Source of the DNA: Commensalibacter communis
Lineage (GTDB): Bacteria > Pseudomonadota > Alphaproteobacteria > Acetobacterales > Acetobacteraceae
DNA length: 64,000 bases
NCBI RefSeq assembly: GCF_947179015.1
Contig: NZ_CAMXCM010000005.1
Location: 1 to 64,000, forward strand
Direction: 5' to 3'
Positions 9,363-19,275 of the stretch are shown here, one piece after another. A program made the position numbers and the translations under genes. Under the pieces are notes generated by a model that worked only from the letters and a program-made list of their open reading frames with translations, ran no database searches and had not been told where the DNA came from. Positions within the stretch are counted from its first letter, which is position 1; every line of letters begins with the position of its first letter.

Positions 9363-10547
9363 TTATTTCGAATGAGAATTCATAAAGTTTTTAATAGAGC
9401 GACAAGCTTGTCGTAATCTTTGGGTATTTTCAACCAAACCAATACGAACAAAATCATCGCCATATTCGCCAAAGCCCAAGCCAGGTGCGACAGCAACCTG
9501 TGCTTCCTTCAGGAGCAATTTGGAAAATTCGACACTGCCCAAATGTTTGAATTGCTCTGGAATAGGTGCCCAAGCAAACATAGAGGCTGGTGGTGAAGGG
9601 ACATCCCACCCCGCATTATGGAGGCCTTTAATCAAGGTATCACGGCGATCTTTGTAGAGATCACGCATTTCTTGGATATAATCTTGTGGGCCATTTAATG
9701 CAGCAACCGCAGCAATCTGAATAGGGGTAAATGCCCCATAGTCAAGATAAGATTTAATGCGAGTCAAAGCAGCGATTAGTTTAGGATTACCGGCGGCAAA
9801 ACCAATGCGCCAACCAGCCATGGAATAGGTTTTTGACATAGAAGTAAATTCAACTGCGATGTCTTTCGCGCCAGGCACTTCCAAGATAGAAGGTGGAATT
9901 TGGTCACCATAATACAGCTCTGCATAAGCAAGGTCTGACAGAATCCAAATGGATTCTTTTTTAGCAAACGCGACCAGTTCACGATAGAAATCTAAGCTGG
10001 CAACATAGGATGTGGGATTGGATGGGAAATTCACGATTAATGCGGTGGGTTTGGGAATCGAATGATGAACCGCTCTATGCAAGGCTTCGAGCATATTTTC
10101 GTCTGGTGTTGCAGGAATAGAGCGTACCGCTGCCCCTGCAATGATAAATCCAAATTGATGAATGGGATAAGATGGATTGGGAACTAAAATTGTGTCCCCT
10201 GGGCTGGTAATAGCGGATGCTAAATTGGCCAAGCCTTCTTTGGAACCCAATGTCACGATTGCTTCGTTTTCTGGATCCAAAGATACATTGAAACGACGTT
10301 GATAATAATTGACTAATGCTTTACGCAGCCCAGGAATTCCACGGCTTACGGAATATCCATGCACACGAGAGGATGAAGTTGCTTCAACTAATTTTTGCAC
10401 CACATGTTCTGGTGGGCGGCTGTCTGGGTTTCCCATGCCGAGATCGATAATGTCTTCACCGCGCGCACGTGCCGCTTTTTTCGCCGCGTTAACTTCTGCA
10501 AAGACATAAGGAGGGAGGCGGCGTATGCGATGAAATTCTTCGGTCAT
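9363..10547 (-). CDS. alaC: AlaC-type PLP-dependent aminotransferase
   Basis: The 394-residue protein is a fold-type I aminotransferase very like E. coli AlaC. The start RIRRLPPYVFAEV, the stretch DIIDLGMGNPDS and the Schiff-base lysine motif SMSKTYSMAGWRIGF are characteristic. The main reaction in the family is glutamate-pyruvate transamination to alanine. Some relatives act on LL-diaminopimelate or methionine precursors, so exact substrate is open. Its position directly before hom is common in alphaproteobacteria. Confidence 0.85.
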   Translation of the reverse strand: MTEEFHRIRRLPPYVFAEVNAAKKAARARGEDIIDLGMGNPDSRPPEHVVQKLVEATSSSRVHGYSVSRGIPGLRKALVNYYQRRFNVSLDPENEAIVTLGSKEGLANLASAITSPGDTILVPNPSYPIHQFGFIIAGAAVRSIPATPDENMLEALHRAVHHSIPKPTALIVNFPSNPTSYVASLDFYRELVAFAKKESIWILSDLAYAELYYGDQIPPSILEVPGAKDIAVEFTSMSKTYSMAGWRIGFAAGNPKLIAALTRIKSYLDYGAFTPIQIAAVAALNGPQDYIQEMRDLYKDRRDTLIKGLHNAGWDVPSPPASMFAWAPIPEQFKHLGSVEFSKLLLKEAQVAVAPGLGFGEYGDDFVRIGLVENTQRLRQACRSIKNFMNSHSK

Positions 10548-10584
10548 AGGAAACTCTATTCTGTGAAAATGTTAAAATAATAAA

Positions 10585-11616
10585 TTATTCGTCCATTCGA
10601 ATTCGGACACCATGGCCGATAGCATGTGCACGAATGATAATAGACGATTCTGGTACATTATGAGCAATTAACATTTTTGCAACTGTTTTTGCACGTAATA
10701 ATGCCAAAGATAATGCTTTTGATTGTGAATCCGGTGAAATTGAATAAGCATCCCCATATCCGTGAACAAAAATGGTGCGTCCATGGCGTTGCCAAGCAAT
10801 CGAATTGATAAGCCCATCTTGTTTAGGATTGGGTGTATCTGAATCAACAGGAAATGTGATTAAATCTCCCTTTGGAGCCTCCAAAGGTAAAGCTGCGGGT
10901 TGAAATACAGGGGGGAGATGCGCATCAGAAGGAATATTAAAACCAGGAAATTTCGAGGGCGCAGGTGGGTTCACAGGAATTTCAGGAATGACAACAGTCT
11001 GATTATCAATTTGTGCGCGCAGAGCGGGCATTACCACAGGCACAGGTGCCGGAGGGGGTTCTTTTTTCGATTCTTTGGGTTTTTCTTCTGGTTTTTTGGT
11101 TTCTTTAGGTGGTGGACTATCTGGCTGCTTCGGATCAGGAGGTGTTGGATCCTGTCCAACAGCGTCAAAGGATGCGGATGATGTTTGTGAATTTTGATTA
11201 TTTTCTGTTGTTTTTGATTGGTCTGTACGGGGTGCTTGTTTATTGTCTGCTACTTGTTGAGGTGCAGCTGGAATTTTTGGAATTTCAAGAGGTGTAACCG
11301 TATTTTGCCAATCAGATAAGGTTCTATCCCTGGTTAATGAGTTCGTAATTTCATTTCTTAACGCAGGGGACGGCAGCGCAGGGGGTTGGGTTGGTGTTAA
11401 TCCAACATAAGGATAAGATTGATCGTTTCCAGGGACAGGCAGGCGAGGTTGTGAGACGATCCCGCCTTCAATATTGTGGTACCAGCCCACGGGCGTTTTA
11501 ATAACAGGACTATTTGCACAGCTTGTTAACCCTAAAAAACCGATGAATAAACTATATCGAAAAACTGGTTGACGGATAAAGGACACTCTTTTGAACCTTA
11601 AATTTAAAAACAGCAT
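10585..11616 (-). CDS. Proline-rich lipoprotein with OmpA-like domain
   Basis: The N-terminus is hydrophobic and ends in a lipobox-like LTSC (Cys33), so the protein is probably lipid-anchored. The middle, about residues 60-250, is rich in Pro, Lys, Glu and Gln and likely disordered. The last 80 residues resemble an OmpA/MotB peptidoglycan-binding domain (IFVHGYGDAYS, LALLRAKTVAKML, then a final basic-acidic tail). This layout suits a protein spanning from membrane to cell wall. It is the first gene of the run leading to alaC, 37 bases upstream. The start codon is uncertain because the N-region is long. Confidence 0.65.
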   Translation of the reverse strand: MLFLNLRFKRVSFIRQPVFRYSLFIGFLGLTSCANSPVIKTPVGWYHNIEGGIVSQPRLPVPGNDQSYPYVGLTPTQPPALPSPALRNEITNSLTRDRTLSDWQNTVTPLEIPKIPAAPQQVADNKQAPRTDQSKTTENNQNSQTSSASFDAVGQDPTPPDPKQPDSPPPKETKKPEEKPKESKKEPPPAPVPVVMPALRAQIDNQTVVIPEIPVNPPAPSKFPGFNIPSDAHLPPVFQPAALPLEAPKGDLITFPVDSDTPNPKQDGLINSIAWQRHGRTIFVHGYGDAYSISPDSQSKALSLALLRAKTVAKMLIAHNVPESSIIIRAHAIGHGVRIRMDE

Positions 11617-11859
11617 TAAATAATTTTAATAGTATTATAGGTTTTTTTACGAATACGCTATTTTCCTTTTGCAACACTTGGAAAATAATCATGAAAAATC
11701 ATGGCCAAAAGAAAATATATTAAAAAAATAGTGGTTTTTATATAAAGAACACTAAATTATTTTCTATTCTGATTGTTGAAGTGTATAAGGATTAGCAACA
11801 AATGTATTTATATGCAGTTTATATGTTTTATTGACTTTGTAATATTAAGGGGAAGATAA

Positions 11860-12522
11860 ATGAATTTTATGCAAACGACGTCGCATGATGCGATAATTTT
11901 AGATGATAATGATCCAGAAGAACCCGTAAATCCCTCAGAAAAAAATGAAAAGGAAGAAAATTCAGCCCCATCAAGTTCAGTATTGGAAAGCAAACTTTTT
12001 AAAGAGCGCAAAATTTTAATATTTGGTGAAGTTCATGACAAATTAGCCAAGGAAGTAACCGCGCGTCTGTTGGCTTTGGCATATGATTCTGATCGTCCAA
12101 TTGATGTTTATGTGAACTCACCTGGTGGTCATGTTGAAAGTGGCGATACCATTCACGATATGATTCGCTTTGTTGATGCGCATGCGCCTGTGAATATGAT
12201 TGGTACAGGATGGGTTGCATCTGCTGGCGCGTTGATTTTTGCTGCAGGTCACAAAGAACGTCGTTTCTGTTTGCCTAACACGCGTTTTTTACTCCATCAA
12301 CCTATGGGTGGGGTCAGAGGTCCAGCGACCGATATTGATATTGAAGCAAGAGAAATTATTAAAATGCGTGAGCGTTTAAACTATATTTTTGCCAAGGAAA
12401 CTGGTCATTCTTATGAAAAAATTGCAAAAGATACAGACCGCAATTACTGGATGTCCGCAAAAGAGGCAATTGAATATGGATTAGTCAGCAAAATTATTCA
12501 TACATGGTCTGACTTAAAATAA
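11860..12522 (+). CDS. clpP: ClpP-family protease subunit, Asn-triad paralogue
   Basis: This is a ClpP-type serine protease subunit of 220 residues. Ser121 (VASAGA) and His146 (LLHQPMGG) match the catalytic Ser and His, and NSPGG (86-90) is the substrate-strand signature. At the third triad position the usual TDRD reads TDRN, so Asn195 replaces Asp. A similar Asn occurs in Listeria ClpP1, which works in mixed rings with ClpP2. The first 45 residues are acidic and unlike a normal propeptide. No clpX or clpA is adjacent. The gene is followed 24 bases on by a di-iron protein gene. I infer a second ClpP type, either a specialised or a hetero-oligomeric subunit. Confidence 0.85.
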   Translation: MNFMQTTSHDAIILDDNDPEEPVNPSEKNEKEENSAPSSSVLESKLFKERKILIFGEVHDKLAKEVTARLLALAYDSDRPIDVYVNSPGGHVESGDTIHDMIRFVDAHAPVNMIGTGWVASAGALIFAAGHKERRFCLPNTRFLLHQPMGGVRGPATDIDIEAREIIKMRERLNYIFAKETGHSYEKIAKDTDRNYWMSAKEAIEYGLVSKIIHTWSDLK

Positions 12523-12546
12523 TTTCATCGAGGGAGATTTGGTTAA

Positions 12547-13536
12547 ATGTCTAATTTAGAAGCGATTTACACGCAGTTACCTGAAAATTTGCACGATTTA
12601 CCTCAGCCTAAATCTGATAAAGAGTTAGAGGAAATGAATTATCGAGTACGCCATTGGATGAGTGCTATTCCTGGTTCGATAAAAATCGGTAGTAAAGAGC
12701 ACAAGCAGGCAATGTGTCAGATGTTTCGTGAGACATTTAACCCCTATAGACCTACTTTTATGGATTGGCCAAAATTAAGCGAAGGAGAAATTAATCGGTT
12801 AAAAAGTCTGCCGATCTGGGATATTGCTGTTCACACAGAAGGTAAAGCACGCCTTAGAATGGCAGCTTTTGTAAATGAATTGCTTGATCCCGAAGTGGCA
12901 GATGCCATCGCCAGAAATGCTTGGGAAGAAAACCGCCATAAAGAAGTTCTTGAGGATATGGTCAAATTTTATGGTATTCCCCTAGCTCAAGAGCAGGAAT
13001 ACCAAGCACCCAAAGATGCAGAATGGGCCTATATGGTCACAGGATTTAGCGAATGTTGGGATAGTTTTTTTGCTTTTGGTTTATTTGCTATTGCTGAAAA
13101 GTCTGGTTTTTTTACAAAAGAGCTTATTGAAACGTTTGAACCCGTAATGCAAGAAGAGTGTCGTCATATCTTGCTTTTTGCGAATTGGCTTGCTTGGCAT
13201 CGTAAAAATATGCCTTTATTAAAAAGGGCAAAATTCGAAGTTAAACTATGGGCCGTCCATGCATTTTTAATTTATGAACGTATGGGGTTAATTAGAGATG
13301 TCGACGTTGATGGACAGGAATATTACGAAGATAATAACTTTACCATTAATGGTGTTGCTGAGTTGGGAAAAGAAAAGACGACACTTAAAGAATTTTTAAA
13401 ATTATGTCTTGCTGAAAACGATCGTCGTTTTGCCGGCTATGATCGTCGCTTGGTCAGACCCAAGACAGCACCATTTTTAACAAAATTACTATTACGTATT
13501 TTGCCAGAAAAGATAAAAAACAAACAAATTGGTTGA
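12547..13536 (+). CDS. Ferritin-like di-iron carboxylate protein, function unknown
   Basis: The 329-residue soluble protein shows the ligand pattern of a four-helix di-iron protein: Glu98, the pair Glu128-x-x-His131 (WEENRH), Glu169, and Glu204-x-x-His207 (QEECRH). The spacings of 30 and 35 residues within each half fit paired helices. I do not recognise a named family, so an oxygenase, oxidase or storage role is open. It sits 24 bases after the clpP paralogue on the same strand with GAGGGAG before the ATG, and a terminator closes the pair, so the two are probably co-expressed. Confidence 0.6.
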   Translation: MSNLEAIYTQLPENLHDLPQPKSDKELEEMNYRVRHWMSAIPGSIKIGSKEHKQAMCQMFRETFNPYRPTFMDWPKLSEGEINRLKSLPIWDIAVHTEGKARLRMAAFVNELLDPEVADAIARNAWEENRHKEVLEDMVKFYGIPLAQEQEYQAPKDAEWAYMVTGFSECWDSFFAFGLFAIAEKSGFFTKELIETFEPVMQEECRHILLFANWLAWHRKNMPLLKRAKFEVKLWAVHAFLIYERMGLIRDVDVDGQEYYEDNNFTINGVAELGKEKTTLKEFLKLCLAENDRRFAGYDRRLVRPKTAPFLTKLLLRILPEKIKNKQIG

Positions 13537-13557
13537 TAATCTGAATGATTCATTTTC

Positions 13558-13592
13558 ATCCTCTTTCAAAGTAATCTGAAAGAGGATTTTTT
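13558..13592 (+). terminator. Rho-independent terminator
   Basis: A 10-bp perfect stem (13558-13567 with 13578-13587) is followed by a T run. It ends the clpP paralogue/di-iron operon and overlaps the stop codon of the convergent gene at 13591. Confidence 0.85.
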
Positions 13593-14637
13593 ATGTCTTG
13601 ATGGGCAAACAAAATTGTCTGGCTGTACGACTTGAACTCAGATTGTTTGGAACTTTTCCTAACAGTTTAAACTCATCAATATATTGAGCTATTTGTTCCC
13701 ATAATTGATTATTGATCGGGGCAATGTTTTGATTTTCATTTTTTAACATTTGTAAAATTTGTTTTGAGTTCATACCCTTCCATTCGTCGGCAAGCAATAT
13801 GCTGGTTTCTTGTAAATGTTGCGTTTGCCATTTCGAAGATTGTCGGATACTCAATGCCAAAGGCACAGCAATATCGGGGTTCTTTTTTAAAAATTGGTTG
13901 TTGATGCCAAGAATCCGATTGGCTCTGGAGCTCCAGCTGCCAGTCTGGCTGCCAGCCAACTCAAAGATTTGTTTGTTGGCATTACTTAAGATTTCCCACA
14001 TAAAAGGGTCATATCCAATAATAGCTTGTACTTGATTAGACAATAATGCTGGTAATAGTTCTTCTTTTTCCATTTCAACCCATTTGATATTTCGTTCAGG
14101 GTTTAGGCCTTTACGCCTTAATAAAATGGAAAAGAAAAGACGTTCTTTTTCTGCATGACGGCGTGTTGCAATTTTTAAGTCTGCTAGATCAACTAATCTG
14201 TCGATTCGGCTTTTTTTAGAAACTAGAAGACGGAAATTACCACCACTGATGCCAACCAATAGCCGAGCTTGCATTCCAGTTAAAAGATTAGGTAACCAAT
14301 CTAAAACAGATAAAACAGTTGCATCGCACATATTATTTTTAAAAGCATCCAATGCTTGTAGGTGGTTTTGAATATTGGGCAGAATTGTTACGTTTAAACC
14401 ATAATTTTGAAAGAAATCTTCTGTGTGGGCAATTGTTAACAGTGAATCGATTTCACTTTTTGGCCATGCAATACGAATAGATTGAGGTTTATATTCACCA
14501 ATCAAATTTTTTTTATGAGTAATAAGGTGGTAAGATGTATATCCACCTCCGCCTGCAAGGAAAAAAGTTCCAGCAAGACCAAGGAGTGTTTTTCTGCGTG
14601 TTATTAAAGACTTCTGAGATTTGTTCTGAATATTCAT
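13591..14637 (-). CDS. ABC transporter substrate-binding protein, NMT1/SsuA-like
   Basis: The 348-residue protein starts with a twin-arginine-like signal (TRRKTLLGLAGTFFLAGG), so it is probably exported. The rest resembles the NMT1/THI5/SsuA periplasmic-binding fold, with RIAWPKSEIDSLL near the mature start and the TEDFFQNYGLNVTILPN segment typical of these proteins. Family members bind sulfonates, nitrate, or thiamine precursors. The ligand cannot be read from sequence. No permease or ATPase gene is next to it, which is unusual and suggests a transporter encoded elsewhere or a non-transport role. Confidence 0.7.
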   Translation of the reverse strand: MNIQNKSQKSLITRRKTLLGLAGTFFLAGGGGYTSYHLITHKKNLIGEYKPQSIRIAWPKSEIDSLLTIAHTEDFFQNYGLNVTILPNIQNHLQALDAFKNNMCDATVLSVLDWLPNLLTGMQARLLVGISGGNFRLLVSKKSRIDRLVDLADLKIATRRHAEKERLFFSILLRRKGLNPERNIKWVEMEKEELLPALLSNQVQAIIGYDPFMWEILSNANKQIFELAGSQTGSWSSRANRILGINNQFLKKNPDIAVPLALSIRQSSKWQTQHLQETSILLADEWKGMNSKQILQMLKNENQNIAPINNQLWEQIAQYIDEFKLLGKVPNNLSSSRTARQFCLPIKT

Positions 14638-14733
14638 AAGATATATTTACTAAAATTTAAAAAAAATTACAAAAAATTAAAAAAAACACTTTACCATTAA
14701 TATCAAATTAGGCTATAGAGTGTGCATGGCTGA

Positions 14734-14809
14734 TCCCGAATAGCTCAGTTGGTAGAGCTAGCGACTGTTAATCGCTCGGTCGTAGGTTCGAGTCCTACTT
14801 CGGGAGCCA
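14734..14809 (+). tRNA. tRNA-Asn (GTT)
   Basis: A full cloverleaf with acceptor stem TCCCGAA/TTCGGGA, anticodon loop CTGTTAA (anticodon GTT), T-arm GTAGG-TTCGAGT-CCTAC and encoded CCA. Confidence 0.97.
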
Positions 14810-15090
14810 TATATTCTCTAAAAGAATTATCAACTTATCCCCACCTATATTCAAAGTTATTGCCATTAAATTTATGTAAATATATGGTTGTTTCTATTTT
14901 AACACTGTATGTTTTTATTTCGTTTTAATGATCTGAAATTACATTAATTTTACTATGACAGTTGAGCAAACTATATTTATATAATGCTTGGCTCGTTCTA
15001 GATAATAAAGCAGCTGTATAAAGAGTGATTGTCTTTATTGCTTTGTTAATTTAGTGATTTTTTAACGTCTAAACACGATAATAGGTAAAT

Positions 15091-16665
15091 ATGGCATTAT
15101 TTTGGAATAAACCCAGCCTTTTACGGAAAAAAGAATTTTCTTTTCTGTCTTGTTTGCTAGTTATGGGGGGAATGGTTTTATTTGATTCTGCTGCAAAAGC
15201 AGATGGACAAAAGAATAAACCATCAACAGAAGAGTTCACAGATGATAACTCACCCTTGAATGGATTAACAGATTGGCATTTGGTGCCAGCAGGTGGGGGT
15301 GGAGACTGGAAAACAGCAATCGGTCGTGTCCAAAGTAACGCCAAAGATATTGAACGTTTAAAAACAGAGGGTAATCCTTTGCTTCCTCAACCAGAGCATT
15401 TGTTTGGTACGTGGGGTGGGATTAATCCTTGGCTTTATAAACGTGGTATTAACTTAAATTTAGATAATCAAAACGAATTTGCAGGCAATATTACTGGAGG
15501 AAAGAAAAAGGGCGCGACAAATGCAGGCGCTGTAGATGCCAACCTTGATGTTGACTGGAGTACCCTTGTTGGCAAAAACTGGCTAACGGATGGATTAGTT
15601 TCTCATATGACTGTATTAGGTCGTTATGGAAATAATTTGGGTAAAACCATAGGAGAAAATATTACTCAGGTTCAGGAAATTTACGGTGCTGGTGGCAACG
15701 TTGTTGCAAAGTTGGTGAATCTTTATAGTGATAAATATTTTATGGATGGTAAGATCGTTACCTCTTTTGGCCGTACAAGTGTGGGTGGGTTTTATGCGAC
15801 CAGTCCAATTCACTGTTACTTTATGAATAACGGTCTGTGCGGTAACCCCAAACCTTTGACCGGACAAGCAGCTGGGTTTAATGCTTGGCCAGATTCAACA
15901 TGGGGAATGACAACTTTATTTCGTCCTATAGAGCATTTTTATGTTCGTATTGGAATATTTCAAGTCAGTCGTGCGGCCTATGGTAATGCCTCTGGACATC
16001 GTGCTGGTTGGGCTTCATTGGTCAGAACGGGCAGTGACGCTGGTGGTGAATTCCCACTTGAAGTTGGATATGAACCACATTGGGGTAAAAATGATCTGGT
16101 TGGTCATTACAAAGCTGGTTTTGCTTATGATACGTCCTCTTATCCTGTTTGGGGGAGTGGATTAAATGGAAAAAAAATTACAGCAATGAATGGTTCCGAT
16201 CAACGTTGGAAACGTGGTCGTGATGTTGAATGGTTGCTATTGGATCAGATGTTTCACCGTAATGGTCCTGGCGATTTAAATGGTGTTATTGGTTATGTTG
16301 GCTTTGTTCACAGTAACCCTTTGACATTTCAACGTCAAAATCAAGTCATTGTTGGGATGATTAATACAGGCTTTTGGAAAGCCAGACCGATGGATGCTTT
16401 TGGTCTTTTATTTATACACCAAATTATGAGTGGTAAAATGCGTGATGCACAGCGTTATAATTTGGCGCATGGTTTCCCTATTCAAAATATTGGTGACGCA
16501 ACGGGAATACAAACCTCTGAAACCAGTTTTGAAGCAACCTATATTATACATGTATATAGAGGTGTTCGTTTTCAACCAGATTTCCAGTATGAAATTCATC
16601 CGAATGCGCAAAAAAATATCAAAGATGCTGCATTTTTAGGATTTAAAAGTCGTATAGATTTCTAA
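15091..16665 (+). CDS. OprB-family carbohydrate porin
   Basis: The 524-residue protein has an N-terminal signal sequence ending near residue 38 (DSAAKADG), then a region with HLFGTWGGINPWLYKRGI, the usual OprB entry motif, and alternating beta-strand pattern to a terminal Phe (RIDF), as in outer-membrane barrels. OprB porins admit glucose and other sugars. It stands just upstream of two secreted beta-glucosidase genes, so import of their products is a reasonable inference. A terminator-like hairpin separates it from them. Confidence 0.88.
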   Translation: MALFWNKPSLLRKKEFSFLSCLLVMGGMVLFDSAAKADGQKNKPSTEEFTDDNSPLNGLTDWHLVPAGGGGDWKTAIGRVQSNAKDIERLKTEGNPLLPQPEHLFGTWGGINPWLYKRGINLNLDNQNEFAGNITGGKKKGATNAGAVDANLDVDWSTLVGKNWLTDGLVSHMTVLGRYGNNLGKTIGENITQVQEIYGAGGNVVAKLVNLYSDKYFMDGKIVTSFGRTSVGGFYATSPIHCYFMNNGLCGNPKPLTGQAAGFNAWPDSTWGMTTLFRPIEHFYVRIGIFQVSRAAYGNASGHRAGWASLVRTGSDAGGEFPLEVGYEPHWGKNDLVGHYKAGFAYDTSSYPVWGSGLNGKKITAMNGSDQRWKRGRDVEWLLLDQMFHRNGPGDLNGVIGYVGFVHSNPLTFQRQNQVIVGMINTGFWKARPMDAFGLLFIHQIMSGKMRDAQRYNLAHGFPIQNIGDATGIQTSETSFEATYIIHVYRGVRFQPDFQYEIHPNAQKNIKDAAFLGFKSRIDF

Positions 16666-16698
16666 TTCAAACTGTTTAGACATAAGTAATAAAAGGAC

Positions 16699-16743
16699 AG
16701 GTTTTAATAATTATGGTTAAAATAGTTATTAAAGCCTTTTTTA
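16699..16743 (+). terminator. Terminator after first OprB porin gene
   Basis: A 12-bp stem with one G-T pair (16699-16710 with 16726-16737) is followed by TTTTTTATTT. Confidence 0.75.
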
Positions 16744-16860
16744 TTTATAAATTTTGCGAAAAAGGTTTTAAATTGTTTTGTTGATTTGTTTAGTCGATTA
16801 TTTAATTTTAAGAGTAGAATATATCAATACGTTATTAATTATTTTATAAAGGCTGCCATC

Positions 16861-19113
16861 ATGAAAATATCCCATATTTTTCTTATGTCCTCTATGCTTG
16901 TAAGCATGCCTAGTTTAGCATTATCTGTCGAGCCAGTATGGAAAGATTCTTCATTATCTACAGAAGCGCGTGCAAAAGCATTAGTCAAAGCGATGACACA
17001 AGAGGAAAAACTACAATTAGTAGTTAGTCGTTATGGGGTTCATGGTGGGCCAGGAAACGAATCTGTTCCGAAAGAAGCTTTAGGTTCTGCGGGATATGTG
17101 CCTGGTATTCCTCGTTTAGGTATTCCAGCGCAACAAATTACCGATGCAAGTTTGGGCATTACAAATCCCCAAAATGTAAGACCTGGTGATGCTGCGACTT
17201 CGTTGCCCAGTGGACAAATTTTATCAGGAACTTTTGATCCAGACCTTGCCTACGAAGCGGGTCAGATGATGGGTAAAGAGGCTTATCACAGAGGATTTAA
17301 TGTCCTTCTTGGTGGTGGGGGAGCTGTATTAGTTCGAGACCCCAGAAATGGTCGCAATTTCGAATATTTAGGTGAAGATTCATTGGTTGCAGGCAACATG
17401 GCAGCAGCTCAGATTCAAGGGGTGCAAAGTCAGCATGTAATTGCAACAGCAAAACAATTTGCTTTTGGAGCCATTGAAACCAATCGTATGAAGGTTGATA
17501 TGCGTATTGGTGAGAAAGAAGCAAGAGAATCAGATTTGTTGGCTTTTGAGATTGCAGTAAAACAAGGGAAACCTGGTGCAATTATGTGTGCTTATAACAA
17601 AGTCAATGGGGATTATAGTTGTGAAAATAGTTATTTGCTGCAATTACCGAAAAAAAATTGGGCATATCGAGGATATATCCTAACAGACTGGGGCGCAACG
17701 CATAGTACTGAAAAATCTGCCAACGCAGGTTTGGATCAGGAATCTGGTGCTTCATTTGATTCAAAAGTGTTTTTTGGTAAAGATTTAAAACGAGCCATTG
17801 CCAAAGGTGAAGTATCACAGGGTCGTTTGGATAATATGGTTTATCGGATTGTATATAGTTTGATGGATGTTGGTGCATACGATCATCCATCTTATAAATC
17901 AAATCAACCCGAAGACGTTGCAGCAAATGAAGCTGTTTCACAAAAAGTTGCGGAAAATGGGATTGTTTTGTTAAAGAATTCTCATAATGTTTTACCTTTA
18001 TCTCCTCAAATTAAAAAGATTGCGATTATTGGTGGTAAGGCCGATCAGGGCGTAATGTCAGGAGGAGGGTCTTCTCAGGTGACGGCTAGAGGGGGTAATA
18101 TTATTGACCAAACAAGAACACAAATTTGGCCAGGGCCTGTTTCCTATTTTCCATCTTCCCCGATGAAAGCGATTCAAGCACTGGCACCAAATACAAAAGT
18201 TGATTTTGCGACAGGAAATAATATTCAAGAAGCTGTTGCATTGGCAAGTCATGCTGATGTGGCGATTGTTTTCGCCACTAAATGGAGTGCAGAGGGATTT
18301 GATAGTGCCAATCTAGAATTGTTTGGTAATCAAAACCAACTAATTGAAGCCGTTGCGAAAACAGGCAAACCCGTGATTGTTGTTTTGGAAACGGGTAACC
18401 CTGTGGAAATGCCTTGGCTAAATAATGTTGATGCTGTTGTTGAAGCTTGGTATCCGGGAACTTCTGGCGGGCCAGCTATTGCTAATATTTTATTTGGCAA
18501 AGTAAACCCATCTGGACGTTTGACAACCACATGGCCAAAAGCGTTAAGTCAAGTTCCTTATCCGTATATCGCTGGTGCGGGGCATATGCCTGCGATACAA
18601 AAGTTAAATGTGAAACAATATTCTGCACATAACCAACTGGTTTCTTCGGTTAACTTAAATGAAGATGGTGCGAATGTTGGATATCGTTGGTATGAACAAA
18701 AACGTTTAACGCCTCTTTATTCCTTTGGGTATGGCTTATCCTATACAACTTTTAAGTATAAAAAAATTAACGTTGTTAAAGATTTCACATCAGATCAACA
18801 TTTAATTACGGCTAATGTGACGATAGAAAACACAGGAAAGCGCGACGGTGCTGATGTTATTCAGGTTTATGGAAAGATGCCTGATGGAACACCAAGTCGT
18901 TTACTTGGGTTTAAAAAGGTTGATTTGAAAGCAGGTGAAACAAAAACTGTTGCAGTGACCTTGTTTCCGGCCAGTTTGTCTCATTACCTTCCTGAAAAAC
19001 ATGACTGGGAAATTAACCCAGGGTCTTATGAAATTTTTGTCAGACCAAATGCGTTGTCTACTGATGGCTTAAAAACAACGATGCACTTGGATAAGATTGA
19101 TCTGCCTGATTGA
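16861..19113 (+). CDS. Secreted GH3 beta-glucosidase, copy 1
   Basis: This glycoside hydrolase family 3 enzyme should release glucose from beta-glucosides. I start it at ATG 16861, which gives a clean signal peptide (MKISHIFLMSSML) and matches the start of its neighbour. An upstream in-frame TTG at 16786 would bury the signal sequence. The (beta/alpha)8 domain ends with the nucleophile Asp276 in LTDWGA. The second domain carries a probable acid/base Glu near 478 (SAEGFD), and a fibronectin-III-like domain closes the protein. It has 750 residues, normal for the family. The next gene is a close paralogue, so the pair arose by tandem duplication. Confidence 0.92.
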   Translation: MKISHIFLMSSMLVSMPSLALSVEPVWKDSSLSTEARAKALVKAMTQEEKLQLVVSRYGVHGGPGNESVPKEALGSAGYVPGIPRLGIPAQQITDASLGITNPQNVRPGDAATSLPSGQILSGTFDPDLAYEAGQMMGKEAYHRGFNVLLGGGGAVLVRDPRNGRNFEYLGEDSLVAGNMAAAQIQGVQSQHVIATAKQFAFGAIETNRMKVDMRIGEKEARESDLLAFEIAVKQGKPGAIMCAYNKVNGDYSCENSYLLQLPKKNWAYRGYILTDWGATHSTEKSANAGLDQESGASFDSKVFFGKDLKRAIAKGEVSQGRLDNMVYRIVYSLMDVGAYDHPSYKSNQPEDVAANEAVSQKVAENGIVLLKNSHNVLPLSPQIKKIAIIGGKADQGVMSGGGSSQVTARGGNIIDQTRTQIWPGPVSYFPSSPMKAIQALAPNTKVDFATGNNIQEAVALASHADVAIVFATKWSAEGFDSANLELFGNQNQLIEAVAKTGKPVIVVLETGNPVEMPWLNNVDAVVEAWYPGTSGGPAIANILFGKVNPSGRLTTTWPKALSQVPYPYIAGAGHMPAIQKLNVKQYSAHNQLVSSVNLNEDGANVGYRWYEQKRLTPLYSFGYGLSYTTFKYKKINVVKDFTSDQHLITANVTIENTGKRDGADVIQVYGKMPDGTPSRLLGFKKVDLKAGETKTVAVTLFPASLSHYLPEKHDWEINPGSYEIFVRPNALSTDGLKTTMHLDKIDLPD

Positions 19114-19142
19114 TCATATTCTTTATTAAGTAGAATTCTTAT

Positions 19143-19178
19143 GCAGCCACGGTTCTTTTAGCCGTGGCTGTATTCTTA
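19143..19178 (+). terminator. Terminator after GH3 copy 1
   Basis: A 9-bp GC-rich stem (CAGCCACGG at 19144-19152 with CCGTGGCTG at 19162-19170) is followed by a weak T-rich tract. A near-identical stem follows the second GH3 gene. Confidence 0.75.
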
Positions 19179-19275
19179 TAACAACATAACGTGTACAACC
19201 CTCAATCAATATTGACTGTTCGAAATAAATATAAGCTAATAGTAGAATATATTTTGATTATAGAAGGACATTCTT

